Below are positions 32,645-44,490 of a DNA stretch of 64,000 nucleotides, piece by piece. The notes under the pieces were generated by a model. That model searched no databases, had not been told where the DNA came from, and saw nothing but the letters and a program-made list of their open reading frames with translations. Origin of the DNA: Akebia trifoliata (lineage: Eukaryota; Streptophyta; Magnoliopsida; Ranunculales; Lardizabalaceae); NCBI GenBank assembly GCA_017979445.1, contig CM030715.1, positions 26,465,169 through 26,529,168 on the forward strand, written 5' to 3'. Position 1 is the stretch's first letter, and every line of letters begins with the position of its first letter. A program made the translations under genes and the position numbers.

Positions 32645-35600
32645 ATGTCTTCTACTGAATCTTTCGGGGTCCGTTTTACTGGAAAAAATTATTCTACTTG
32701 GGAATTCCAGTTTCAATTGTTTGTTACGGGAAAGAGTTGTGGGGCCATATCGAAGGTAGTGATCCAGCCCCTACGGAGCTGGCTAAGTGGACCGTCAAGG
32801 ATGCACGTGTGATGTCTTGGATCTTGGGGTCTGTCGATCCTCTTATTGTGCTCAATCTGAAGCCTTATAAGATTGCGAAGACCATGTGAGAGTATTTGCT
32901 AAAGGTTTATCACCAAGATAATACCGCACGCTGTTTTCAATTGGAATATGAGATTGCTGGTTACACTCAAGGCAATCTCTCTATTCAGAAGTATTTTTCT
33001 GGTTTTCAAAATTTGTGGGGAGAATTTTCTGATATGGTTTATGCGAAGGTACCTGCTGCATCTCTCTTTGCGGTTCAGGCTGTTCATGAGCAGAGCAAGA
33101 GAGATCAATTCATGATGAAATTGCGCCCTGAATTTGAGGTTACTCGCTCAAATTTAATGAACCGTGATCCTCCACCATCCTTGGATGTTTGTTTTAGAGA
33201 ATTACTTCACGAGGAGCAGCGTCTTCTCACTCAAGTTACGTTCCAGCATGATTCTAGAATCTCCAATCCAAATCCAGTAGCCTATGCGGCCTATGGGACA
33301 GGGAAGGACATGCGCAAAGTCCAGTGTTTCAACTGCAAGGAGTATGGTCATATTGCTGCCAACTGTGCAAAGAAATCTTGCAACTACTGTAAGAAACATG
33401 GCCATTTTATCAAAGAATGTTCCACTCGACCTCAAAATCGTCAAGCTAACACTTATCAAGCTGTAGTGAACACCTCATCTGCTCCAAAGATGTCCTTAGC
33501 CTTTTCTTCTGTAGCTGGACCATCTGTTCTTACTCCTGAAATGGTCCAGCAGATGATTGTGTCAGCCTTTTCTACCTTAGGGCTCCAAGGTAATAGTAAT
33601 TCTTCGTCTAAATCTTGGCTTTTAGATTCTGCTGCATCCAATCATATGACCGGATCATCTAATACACTTTGCAATGTTCGTCCATATCATGGTTCATCCC
33701 ATATTCAGATAGCTAATGGGAGTCATTTAGCTATTAATGAAGTAGGGGATATTAATCCTTCTTTCAAAGATGTTTATGTGTCTCCTGGATTTTCTACTAG
33801 TCTTATTTCAGTTGGCCAATTAGTTGATAACAACTGTGATGTCCATTTCTCTCGTGATGGTTATCTTTGCAGGATCAGGTGTCGGGGAAGATACTCGCGA
33901 AGGGACCTAAAGTTGGCAGACTATTCCCATTGCACTTTTTAACTCCTAGTTATTTATCTTTAGCTTGTATGACAGTTAACACTCAAAGTGAAGTATGGCA
34001 CAAACGTTTGGGTCATCCAAACTCTGTTGTTCTGTCTCATATGTTAAACTCTTGTTTATTAGGCAATAAAGAACAAGTTTCTAAAAATCTGTCATTTGAC
34101 TGTTCTGTATGCAAACTTGGTAAGAGTAAGACTCTTTCTTTCCCTCTTCATGGTAGTCGTGTTGTAAAATGCTTTGATATTGTGCATAGTGATGTATGGG
34201 GCATTTCTCCTGTAATTTCTCATGCTCGATATAAATATTTTGTAACATTCATAGATAATTTTAGTCGATATACTTGGGTCTATTTTCTTTGGTCCAAATC
34301 TGAGGTCTTGTCTATTTTTCGGACCTTTGTAGCATATATTGAGACCCAATTTTCTACAAGTATTAAGATTTTGAGGTCTGATTCTGGTGGAGAGTACATG
34401 TCCCACGAGTTTCATGATTTCCTAAACCACAAAGGAATTGTTTCTCAGCGCTCTTGTCCGTATACCCCTCAGCAAAATGGTGTGGCAGAACGAAAGAACG
34501 GACATCTCTTGGACGTTGTTCGTACCTTATTGCTCGAGTCCTTTGTTCCTTTTAAATTTTGGGTTGAGGCATTATTTACTGCAGTTTACTTAATTAATAG
34601 ACTGCCCTCTCAGGTCTTGAATTATGATTCTCCATATTATCGTTTGTATCATCAGCACCCTAGCTATTTTAATCTGTTGCTTTGTTCATTTACCTCCTCA
34701 TGAACGTCACAAACTTTCTGCTCAGTCTGTTAAATGTGCTTTTATGGGTTATAGTATTTCCCACAAAGGTTATGTTTGCTATGATCCTTGTTCTAACAAA
34801 TTTCGTATATCTCGTAATGTTGATTTCTTTGAGAATCAATGTTTCTTTTCTACACATGTTGAGTCATTGTTTGAGATTAGTATTCTACCTTGTTTTGATG
34901 AATTGACTCCTTCCCCTGAACGTTTCAAACCTGGAATGGTGTATACTTGACGTCTACCAACTTTACCCCTTCCCAAGACTGACCCTTCATCTGAGACGGC
35001 TTCGACGACTTTTCCTGAGATTGACCCGTCATCTGAGACAGTTTTGATAAGTTCTCCCGAGCCTGACATGCCTCCCGATCCTACTCCTCGACGATCTGCC
35101 CGAGTATCACGTCCCCCTGATTGGTATGGTTTTAATGCTACTTTGACTTCTATTCCCATCCCTACATGCTTTTCTGAGGCTGTTAAACATGAATGTTGGT
35201 GGAAAGCGATGGATGAGGAACTTCGGGCTCTCCAAGACAATCATACATGGGACATGGTTCCTTGCCCCTCTAATGTTAAAGCTATCGGTTGTAAATGGGT
35301 TTACTCGATTAAGCTCCGTTCTGATAGGACTTTGGACCGATATAAGGCACGATTAGTTGTTCTTGGGAATAAACAAGAATATGGGGTGGACTATGATGAG
35401 ACATTTGCTCCGGTGGCGAAGATGACTACAGTGCGTACAGTTATTTCTATTGCCGTTTCCCAAAGTTGGCCACTTCACCAGATGGACGTCAAAAATGCTT
35501 TTCTTCATGGTGATCTCAAAGAGGATATTTACATGACTCCTCCTCCAGGTTTGTTTTCTTCTTCGTCTTCCACTGTGTGTAAGTTGAAGCGGTCTCTCTA

Positions 35601-36678
35601 TGGCTTAAAACAAGCTCCCCGGGCATGGTTTGACAAGTTCAGGTCTACTCTGCTTCAGTTCTCCTTTGTCCAAAGCCAATATGACTCCTCTTTGTTTCTT
35701 TGCAAGATTCTTTTACTTATGTATGTGGATGATATTGTCATTACTGGCAGTGACTCTACCTTGATTACCCACCTCCAACAGCATCTTCAGGCTTCTTTTC
35801 ATATGAAGGATCTTGGTCCTCTTACGTACTTTTTGGGGTTGGAAGTGCACACTGATTCTTCGGGTATATTCTTGAATCAACACAAATATACCCAGGATTT
35901 GATTAGCCTGGTTGGTCTTCAGGATTCTTCTTCGGTGGATACCCCTATGGAGGTCAATGTGAAATATCGTAGTGAGGAGAGCGATCTTCTTTTTGATCCT
36001 ACTATATTTCGACAATTGGTAGGCAGCTTGAACTATCTGACTATTACTCGGCATGATATTTCCTTCGCTGTACAACAAGTTAGCCACTTTATGCAAACTC
36101 CACGTCATCTACATTTAGCTGCCGTGCGTCGTATCATTCGATATCTTCGAGGGTCACCTGATCGTGGATTGTTCTTTCCAACTGGCTCTTCTCTTCGCCT
36201 TGTTGCTTATAGTGATGCAAATTGGGCCGGATGTCCTGATACTCGGCGGTCTGTCAAGGGTTGGAGCATGTTCCTTGGTGATTTTTTAATCTCTTAGAAA
36301 AGTAAGAAACAAGCTCACGTTTCTAAATCTTCTACTGAATCTGAATACCGTGCAATGTCTGCTGCTTATTCTGAGATTGTTTGGCTTCGTGGGCTTCTGG
36401 CTGAGCTTGGTTTTTCTCAATCTGATCCTACTCCTCTTCATGCTGATAACACGAGTGCTATTCAGATAGCTGCTAATCCCATTTACCATGAGCGTACGAA
36501 GCATATTGAGGTGGATTGTCATTCTATTCGAGAAGCCTTGGACACTCATGTTATTTCTCTTCCTCATGTTTCCATTAATCTCCAGATAGCTGATGTGTTT
36601 ACAAAAGTCATGACACGACAACGCCATCAATTCCTTGTGGGCAAATTGATGCTTCTTGATTGCCCAACATCAATTTGA
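32645..36678 (+). pseudogene. Copia Gag-Pol polyprotein, degenerate
   Basis: From the ATG at 32645: a UBN2-like gag region; two zinc knuckles (CFNCKEYGHIAANC and CNYCKKHGHFIKEC, ~33330-33420); protease with LLDSAASNHMTG (~33620); the GAG-pre-integrase His/Cys region (HKRLGHPN...CSVCKLGK); integrase with Asp/Asp/Glu in IVHSDVWG, FIDNFSRY and DSGGEY; RT with LYGLKQAPRAW and LMYVDDIVITG (~35720); and RNase H with YSDANWAG, STESEYRA and ADNTSAIQIA. Frameshifts occur near 32735, 33870 and 34665. In-frame stops are TGA at 32887 (Trp position), TGA at 34948 and TAG at 36295 (Trp position). Catalytic residues are otherwise kept, so this is a relatively recent but dead copy. Confidence 0.92.
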
Positions 36679-36685
36679 GGGGGGA
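36677..36685 (+). other. Polypurine tract of copia element
   Basis: GAGGGGGGA ends immediately before the 3' LTR. Confidence 0.8.
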
Positions 36686-36994
36686 TGTCAGTAAGATACA
36701 ACATATATATTTAGCTAGAATTACTCTCTCTAGTTATAACATGATTTTGTATTATGGCTGTTTATCTGTCAATCAGATACAGCATATATATTTAGTCATA
36801 ATTAGTCTCTCTAGTTATAGCATGATTTTGTATTATAGCTGTAGATATCTTGTAATTAGTAGGAAGATTATAGTTTCCTTATTTAGTCTCTCCTTGATTT
36901 TTGTAATTGCTGATATTCAGCCTTGTAATCAGCCCAACAGTTTCTATATAATATGAGGAACCCTTACAATGAGAGGCATTCAGTACAATTGACA
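36686..36994 (+). repeat. 3' LTR of copia element
   Basis: 309 bp, matching the 5' LTR except for about seven substitutions and a short altered stretch near 36760. It is followed by the GATAG duplication. Confidence 0.95.
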
Positions 36995-39900
36995 GATAGT
37001 ATGTCACCATCAGAAGCGTCATTAATCTTGCGGTAGAGTTTGCCCAAAATATTTTTCGACTTGTATGTTTGGAATGCCTCCTTACCCATGAAGTCTGGGT
37101 ATAGATTTGGTTTAAGGTGTTGGGGCATGGGCACGGAGATGCCAGTCTTGGAGAAGTCGACCACTGTGGCTGCTAGTTTTGCTAGTTTGATGAAATCCTC
37201 ATACAAGGCTCCTTTTTTTCTCTGATCAGCGAGAACCACGTGGGCATTGCAGATAGGGCCGACTAAGTCAGTCGCCAAGTTCTCGGTGAAGAAATCTATT
37301 AGGTCCTGTTAAACAAACAAGTATCATGAGAGAAAGCTTGGACCATCACAACAACAACAACAAAAGTAACAAGCAGCGAAGAAAAGGAACTAATCCACGA
37401 TCAAAATATAAATATAAGATAGCGATTGAAAGTAGAAGATATATTTATGTGCTTTTTTCAGGATTCAACATAAATGAGATAATCTAAAGATTTGACAAGT
37501 TTAAGATAATTTTGGAGGAATGATGGTGCAGTCTCACCTATGATGCACATGAATGGAACCGATGAAAAATGGATCCTTTAGAGGAAATCTCATAAAACCA
37601 GAAAAGGCCTAACAATAAAATCCTATATCCATCCAACCCATTACTTTTGATTGAACCAGCAGAAGAGTTTGATAACCATTCCAGAAGAAGTTTATTGTTT
37701 GATCATTAAAAATCCTCCAATCAAGGTTTATTATGAGCCAAGATATCCCAACCCCACTACATGTTTGCCCCCTGTAGTGGCTTACAAAAATAGTTAAGAA
37801 TACATGGGTATCTCTTCAAAATTAGTTGAGAATACACAGCAAAGCCATTTTCAAGAGTTGCATATCAACAGTCTTTAAAACTTAACAGAATGAACATTTA
37901 TCTCAATAAAATGGTTAATTTTGTCTAATTAAGTAGAAAACTGAATTGAAGCAAAATAAGAAAGAAAATTCAAGTAGGTCAGAGTATTTACCTGATTATT
38001 GAATGGGTGTCGCAATTTGTTGGGTCGGACAGAGTCATAAACCATCGGTGAATGGCTTCTCTTGCTTGGAGGTATCAGATTTTCATCCCAAGTCACAAAA
38101 TAGCAATCCCCGTCAAGATCACTTCCTGAAGCTTCATCTGTATGTGGCCTCCCTCCCTTCAGAGGGAAAACGAAACAATCAACAAGAAGGTGAAGGCCAG
38201 GTGCATCTACAGCTTTAAGAATCCGAATGTCTACAGGGCGAAGCATGGATTCTTAGCTATAACCACGATTCCCTTGATTACTTGTACATTCCTCTTGGTC
38301 TCAGAAAATCTTTTTCCATGTTTCGAAAAACAATTTTCCAATGAATGGGATGAAACTTGGATAAAGCATTGTCCATGTTCAAGCACTCCAAGTTCATCTA
38401 GGCATCCCATCATCTACCTTCCTGAAGGAACAAAGGTCCTAGTCTTCGCCAAAAGGCGTCCCAGTTGGGCAGCTCTTATGGAACACAGCATCCCTTTTAA
38501 ATGAGGCTTGAAACCAGCACTCAGCATCATTGCTGCAGTATTCCCATTCCCAGCACATGACGAAGTAAGGATGTCAAAAGCCACATCAGTGTTCTCGAGC
38601 ATCTCATTTAGTCTACAAACCATGGAATCCTGCATTCTTGAGAATACATCGTCTCGAACACCCAAGGCCGAAAGCAGAGTTATTATTTTCCTGTTTAAGA
38701 ACCCCGGTTGGAACTTAGTCCATGATGCAATTTCAAGGATTGTGTGATTCGAAATAAACTTTTTCATACTCGGTCTCAGAGAGAGGCGGCTCCCGTCAAT
38801 CTTTTCCGGCCAACATGCTATGACCCCCTTATAACCACCAAATCTGAATTGATAGGCACTAGGGGGGTTCATAGACAGTTGCAACTTATCAGCGACTTCC
38901 CTTGTGAGATCGGGTGTTAACTTGCCGATCCCATCAGAGAACACATACCCATTTCTCTCGATATCGGGAAGCTCAAAATTGACCTCCTCTGATGGAATAT
39001 TGATTGTGGGAAAGGTGGATGAGAAGCATTGTCCCATCCAAGCTGTACAGTTGGAGACACTTCTGTCATCGAATTTCCCCATCCAACTCCTAATATCAAT
39101 CACTTTGATGTCATTATCTTCGGCAAAGAACCAGGCAGAACGATTTTTTAACTAGTTAGATGTGAAAGTCAGAAACAAATACTTCCGACCACACAAGTAA
39201 AAGCCATCCTCCATAATAGTCTTCACCCTTTTAAGCATGCTTGTTTTCATAGGGTGAAATAAGTGGAAGTAGTGTACTTGACAATTCGTGCGACATAATG
39301 GGTGAGAACGTGAGAATTAAGCTCCTGCAAACCTTCATCCATGAATGTAACTCTTAAGAACCTATCTGAAACTTCTTCATAATTCCTAAGAACCCTATTA
39401 GAAAGCTCTACTTCTGGAGGAAGACAGTAGGTTTTGGTCGGGGTTATCACCAATTTTCTCACTTCAGCATTACAATTCGAACCCTTGGAACTCTCGAGAA
39501 GTTTAGGGTTCTTAATTATCCATTCTTGGACTAGTTGCAAACTCACACACGTCAAACACGGGATGCCTATAAGAATATATGCGTCTTAATGCTGTGACGT
39601 TCACCTCCCTTTTCTGGTTTCTTAGCAACTCGAAGAACTTTTCAGACAACTGGTGCTGATTGATAATACCTCAGTGCATTACGGCATTAACCATGTACAT
39701 TACATTGAAGCTTATTCCTTCCTTATGTTGAATGCAGAAGAAAAGGTCATTGGCATGCCAAAATCAGGTTCTTCTCGAACACTCAGGTGCTGACTAGGAT
39801 AGTCATTCGGGATTCTCCATTCTTTTAAGTAATTCATTGCTTTCTTCAATTTTGGTCCAAAACATAGAGATCCTGTAAGAATTACACATACCAATCACAC

Positions 39901-40709
39901 CACCAAGTGTAAAATCAGTGGTTCGAATCCACGGGTCCTCGTCATCCAACAAATCAAACGAAATGGACTCATAGATGTCATCATCTGCAGTTCTGTAAAA
40001 CAGATGGGGAGATGATGCAAGCTGCAACAATATTATTAAAGCAGAAAGGCCCTGATACTGTTTTATCTCAGTGATCTCTCTCACCGAGAACTCCAGCTTG
40101 AAATCACATTTTATCAGTGTGCTTTGTTGTGCCTTCAAATGAGAAAGCAATCTCCTTAGTAAAAAGAATCTTGCACGTGCCGTCTAAAGGATCAACAACA
40201 AAATTGACAGAAGTAGGAGCCATCCAACCAACTAAGAACTCATCTCGGCTAGCCAAAGTTCCAACCTCAACACAGACATTAGTGAACTTCAAAGGGTTTG
40301 TTGTCCTCCCCTTATTATTAAGGCAGAACGAATTTTCGCGTCCCAAATTCACCTTTAGAGTGTTCTCGTTCAAGATGAGTGTGTCATTCGATGCTGTGAC
40401 CGCTGCCTCAGCAGATGCAAAATGAACAAAGGCATGAGGCACCACCTTTTTATAATCATCTACACCTTGGCTGTTTGCAGTGTCTATGATATTAAAATTT
40501 GGATAGGACCCTGGTGGAGTCCACGAATTCTTCAATCTACACCTCCAAATGAGTCCAGTCTCCTTCTCTAAAAAATTTGTGAGGTCTTTCGCGCTAACAT
40601 GCTTGTCAAATCCACCAAAACTTACCTGATTGATAACCAAATCCTTCTTCCCATTTTCAGTTTCAAATGACCCCATTTTTTTTTTCAAATGTAACTCCTT
40701 CCTATCCAA

Positions 40710-41212
40710 ATTATTTAGACATAATCAGTGAAAGTTGTTGAGAAAAAATACACTAATTTAATATTGAACAAAAATTAGAGACTAATCCAAAAAATAGATG
40801 AATATTTCCTCTTAGGTAACCATAAGATGACAATTTCACAAAGAGTTGTGATGAATGCACCCAGTTAGGTATGCGGCTAACAAAGCAAGGGGCACATAAC
40901 CATAAATTGTTTTCATCGGGATACACAAGAAAAAGATGTGTGGTTCTGTGCCCTTGCCATGTCAGCCGCGAACCAAGACCCCCATCATTATTCTTTCACA
41001 AAAGGAATATAGGATTAACCCTTTGCTTATTATGAAACTTCTAAATCAAAATCCAAGACTAAAGTAATTTATTGCAACAAAATAAAATCAACATAAGCCA
41101 CCTTGTAAAAACAGAAGAAAGATCATCATCTACAACCAAAACAAGGCTAAAGGCTTGTTTGGATTAAAAAAATTCTACCAAAGATATATGTATGTATATA
41201 TATATATATAGA
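40710..41212. other. Upstream region of RDR6-like pseudogene
   Basis: No exon seen. It would hold the former promoter on the minus strand. It ends in a (TA)n tract (about 41195-41210) used by the next element. Confidence 0.4.
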
Positions 41213-41611
41213 GGGTCAGGATCAAGTGCCATATGAAAAAACATATGTAAAAACAATGTAACATTAATAAATTTTCAAAATATGGGTTAGAAGTTTCGGA
41301 TTGAGCTGATTTTTTGTGAGGATGATCTCTATGATGGGAAGATCATCCGGAAAAAAAAATCAGTACAATCTGAAACTTCTAACCCCATTAAAAGTGATTT
41401 AGAATGTGGACCGTCGATTTTTTGTCAATAATTTGTAAATCACTTTTGATGGATTTAGAAGTTTCTGATTGAGCTGATTTTTTGTGAGGATGATCTTCTC
41501 ATCATAGTGACCATCCTTGCAAAAAATCAGCTCAATCCAAAACCTCTAACCCATATTTTGAAAAACCATTGTTTTTTCATATGTTTTTACATATAGCCCT
41601 TGAACCGCCCC
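41213..41611. mobile_element. Foldback MITE in a (TA)n tract
   Basis: The left arm begins GGGTCAGGATCAAGTGCCAT and the right end in reverse begins GGGGCGGTTCAAGGGCTATA. Both continue with CATATG(A/T)AAAAAC blocks, then CAAAATATGGGTTAGAAGTT. The interior has the family's paired GAGGATGATCT palindromes. It is flanked directly by TATATATATA on both sides. No coding capacity. Confidence 0.85.
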
Positions 41612-41621
41612 TATATATATA

Positions 41622-41983
41622 GAATCACGTTCAAAGGCCAACTTTTTGGCAAAACATTTTTCAAAACATGAGTTAGAGGTTTTGGAATGGGCTGATTTTT
41701 GGTGAGGATGATCTCTACGATGAGGAGATCATCCTCACCAAAAATCAGCCCATTCCAAAACTTCTAACCCATGTTTACAAGCTGAAAAATCGTGGACCGT
41801 CCATTTTTTGTAAACTGTTTTTGATGGGGTTAGAAGTTTTGGAATGGGCTGATTTTTGGTGAGGATGATGGGCTGATCTCCTCACCGAAGAGATCATCCT
41901 CACCAAAAATCAGCCCATTCCAAAACTTCTATCTCATGTTTTGAAAAATGTTTTGCCAAAAAGTTGGCCCTTGAACGCCACCC
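41622..41983. mobile_element. Foldback MITE abutting the previous one
   Basis: The left arm is GAATCACGTTCAAAGGCCAA and the right end in reverse is GGGTGGCGTTCAAGGGCCAA, with arms extending ~75 bp. Two near-perfect inner hairpins (TTTTTGGTGAGGATGATCTC with its complement) are separated by a GGACCGTCC spacer. It shares a TA tract with the neighbour at 41213-41611. Confidence 0.85.
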
Positions 41984-42167
41984 TATGAGAAAACTGGCAA
42001 TTCAATAGACCAAATTTATGCAAATTCAGCCAGAAAAATAAATATAATGATTAAGGGCACACTTGAATGAACCATATTTGGGAACCAAATCATATTAAAT
42101 GAGGTCGTTTCCAAATGATTCATTTTAACAAATATTTCTAAATAAAGTATTCTAGAAATCAAGAGTA

Positions 42168-42346
42168 ATGATAATCTAATACCCCCACGTGGCATACTCA
42201 AAATACTCTCTTGACGTGGCATGTGCCAGAACCATTGGCTGTTGTGTATCCCGAGACATAAAGTCTATGGTTCTAGCACATGCCACGTCAGGAGAGTTTT
42301 TGAGTATACCACGTCGGGGAGTCAGATTATCACGACTCAAAAATTA
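42168..42346. mobile_element. Small foldback MITE (TGATAATCT ends)
   Basis: The arms are almost fully complementary: TGATAATCT near the left end and AGATTATCA near the right, with inner CCACGTGGCATACTCAAAA / TATACCACGTCGGGG and GACGTGGCATGTGCCAGAACC / ATGGTTCTAGCACATGCC. It can form a ~75-bp stem. Another element at 55011-55170 has similar ends. Confidence 0.75.
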
Positions 42347-42349
42347 AAT

Positions 42350-43440
42350 ATTTCCTCAGCCCAAGCTCTTTAGGACTCCTCTCGTCGAATAAAAAATATA
42401 ATTTCACTTAAAAAAATTTTACTTTTTTATTTTAAACAGAAAAAAAAAAAAAATACTATTCACTCTCAATTCTTGTGCTTTTTTATTTTGTAGGGATTTG
42501 ACAAGCAAAATATGTCACAAATGTGTCAAATGGAATCAATCAAAAGTTTAAATCATAATACGCTAATCTCATTATGATTAGTGTATTGTGTTTTTAGAAA
42601 TCAAATTATTGGTGGTTTCAAACAGACTACGTGAACCCCTATATATGATGAAAAGCTTCATTCGCTCTTGAATCAAATAATAAGACAAGCCACTTTGTAG
42701 TTAAATTAACATAAATTTGAGATTAGTTTTATGGTATTTTGGATCCCCATTATTATGCAGAAAAGATGTTTTGTAGATAAAGAGTTCCCAATTTTCTTTC
42801 CAACATAAAAATAGGGATCCAATTAGGCCCGTCAAATAGACCTAGTTGAATGCAAATTAAAATTTGTAATCAAACCCAAAGCTTCATCACAACTCATACT
42901 TGAGTTTCAGACCCATAGTGAAAGAAAAGTAAACACACAAACAAGACAACAATAATAATCAACTCTTAATTTCCCATCAAATTAAAAAGCCGAAACTAAA
43001 CACCAATTTAATTAAAATCTAAATTAATAGTTCTACATATGCTCAAATCAAAGCAAACAAATATCATCATTTCAGCTAACAATTACCAATTTCATTAAAA
43101 AATTTCACTAATTTCCATATTAACATAAAAAAACAGTTTTTAAACCAATATTTTAGTTGGATTTACTTATATTTGTTACAAGTAATAGATTGTCTTTTCT
43201 TTTTTTCTTTTTTGGCATAAAAGAACTTCCAAAATTATTATTTTTTATTCTTGAGAAGGCAATCCAATCATTCCATTAAATTAGGAGTGCCGATTTTGTA
43301 ACTCAAAAAATTGAGACACACAATTTGTTATTTTTAATTATCATACAAGTCTTATAAACCAAAATCAAAAGTCCCCCTTTGTTATTTTTTTTATCATCCA
43401 GTGAGGATACTACTAACATGGATAAGTGAGTTCACCATAG
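42350..43440. other. Gene-free AT-rich interval
   Basis: No exon, TIR or repeat that I can support. Confidence 0.4.
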
Positions 43441-43443
43441 TAC

Positions 43444-43604
43444 CCATGGGGAAGCGGATCCTTTGTAGCACCCTATAGCACAAATCCAACGGTGGAATGA
43501 GTGCAACATCAGCCATACAATTAGATCCCACACTTAAAATATTAGGTGTTTAGTAGCAATTCAATTTCAAAGACATTGATCTGAGGAAAAAAATGTTTTT
43601 TGAC
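43444..43604. repeat. Left arm of a long-range inverted repeat
   Basis: In reverse complement this segment matches 54013-54187 over ~160 bp, with moderate divergence: TCAAAAAACA(A/T)TTTTTTCCTC, GATCAATGTCTT, GGCTACTAAACAC-like, GATCTAATT(G/A)TATGGCTGATG and GGATCCG(C/T)TTCC. The two arms face inward on either side of the TA-tract cluster. They could be two half-copies of one foldback family or the ends of one older element opened by later insertions. Confidence 0.7.
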
Positions 43605-43618
43605 ATATATATATATAT

Positions 43619-43956
43619 GGCAGCGTTAGAAAGGCCCTAAAGAGAGCCAAGCATTTTTCAAATTAGGGGTTAGAAGTTTTGGAATGGGCTGATTTTTTTT
43701 TTTTTTTTTTGTGAGGATGATCTCTATGGTGAAGAGACCATCATCACCAAATATCAGCTCATTCCGAAACTTCGTGGACCATTTGACTTTTGTAAATCAC
43801 TTTTGATGGGGTTAGAAGTTTCAGAGTGAGCTGATTTTTGGTGAGGATGATATGCTCATCATAGAGACCACCCTCACAAAAAATCAGCCTGCTCCGAAAC
43901 TTCTAACCCATACATTGGAAAATATTTGGCTCTCTTTAGGGCCTCTGAATGCCACC
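43619..43956. mobile_element. Foldback MITE in a (TA)n tract
   Basis: The left end is GGCAGCGTTAGAAAGGCCCT and the right end in reverse is GGTGGCATTCAGAGGCCCTA. Both lead to AAAGAGAGCCAA. The inside has the usual double hairpin. The flanks are TATATATAT on the left and TATATATGTATATA on the right. Confidence 0.85.
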
Positions 43957-43970
43957 TATATATGTATATA

Positions 43971-44217
43971 AAATCAGATCTAAGTCATGATCACAAGAGG
44001 TCGAGATGTTAAATTTTTTTTTCTAAGATAACTCTCATCCATTGGATTTGTGCTACAGAACCATGTACTAAAGTGTATCTGCTTCCAGTACATGCCCATC
44101 AAGGAAACGGATCCTCTGTAACACCTTGTAACAGAAATCCAACGGATGAGAGAGAGCTATCTTAGAAAAAAAAATCAACATCTCAGCCTCTTGTGAGCAT
44201 GACTTAGATATGATTTT
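43971..44217. mobile_element. Foldback MITE, second family, in the same TA tract
   Basis: The ~88-bp arms run AAATCAGATCTAAGTCATGA on the left, complementing TCATGACTTAGAT-type sequence on the right. They include AAGAGG(T/C)(C/T)GAGATGTT, TTCTAAGATA and CATCC(A/G)TTGGATTT. The centre contains AACGGATCCTCTGTAAC, a motif shared with the arms at 43444-43604 and 54013-54187. TA repeats flank both ends. Confidence 0.8.
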
Positions 44218-44241
44218 TGATATATATATATATATATATAT

Positions 44242-44490
44242 GGTTGCGTTCGGAAGACACACAAATAAACTTATATCTTTACAAATTGTAGAGACCGTCT
44301 ATAAACATTAGGTCTGCAGTCCAGATCTATTGTGACTTTACAATCGATGTAAACAAATAAATTTTTGAAAATTGCAAATACCTCCCTCTTCGACAAAAAA
44401 AAAAAAAATCGACAGAAATCAGATTGCAGAGATCGTCTTCTTCCTTCCTCGTTTCTCTGCAATCGATCTCTCTCTCCCCGTAAAAACAAA
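44242..44490 (+). repeat. Left terminal inverted repeat of the MULE
   Basis: About 250 bp, inverted match to 52935-53186 with scattered differences. The TIR likely carries the transposase promoter. A first non-coding exon may end at the GT donor at 44806 and join the AG at 45417-45418, just upstream of the transposase ATG (inference from splice consensus). Confidence 0.85.

Larger units (their letters stand above)
31767..36994 (+). mobile_element. Ty1/copia LTR retrotransposon inside RDR6-like exon 2
   Basis: The 5,228-bp element has LTRs at 31767-32077 and 36686-36994 (TG...CA), an initiator-Met primer site and a polypurine tract. A perfect 5-bp target duplication GATAG (31762-31766 and 36995-36999) flanks it. 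Domain order gag, protease, integrase, RT, RNase H identifies Ty1/copia. It lies antisense to the interrupted gene. With the element and one GATAG removed in mind, the RDR frame is continuous across the junction. The LTRs differ at about 7-9 sites including a small indel, so it is older than the gypsy element. The coding region has several stops and frameshifts. Confidence 0.96.
31197..40676 (-). pseudogene. RDR6-like RNA-dependent RNA polymerase, split by copia insertion
   Basis: On the minus strand the start context is MGSFETENGKKDLV at 40676. Exon 1 runs to 37992; the intron (37306-37991) has good GT-AG borders. Exon 2 runs 37305-36995 and resumes at 31766-31197, ending SLESYLAKRI then TGA. 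The N-terminal RNA-binding-like region (VSFGGFDKHVSAKDL), the central RdRP blocks (NGYVFSDGIGKL, GYKGVIACWP, FQPGFLNRKIITLL) and the catalytic loop SDLDGD (near 38120) are recognisable and collinear with RDR6/SGS2. RDR6 makes dsRNA for tasiRNA and silencing of transgenes, viruses and transposons. Lesions: frameshifts near 40118, 39880, 39735, 39540, 39250 and 38236; stops near 39675 and 39150 (Gln position) and at 38414-38416 (Trp position). The catalytic Asp triad survives but no full protein can be made. A functional paralogue elsewhere is likely. Confidence 0.92.
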
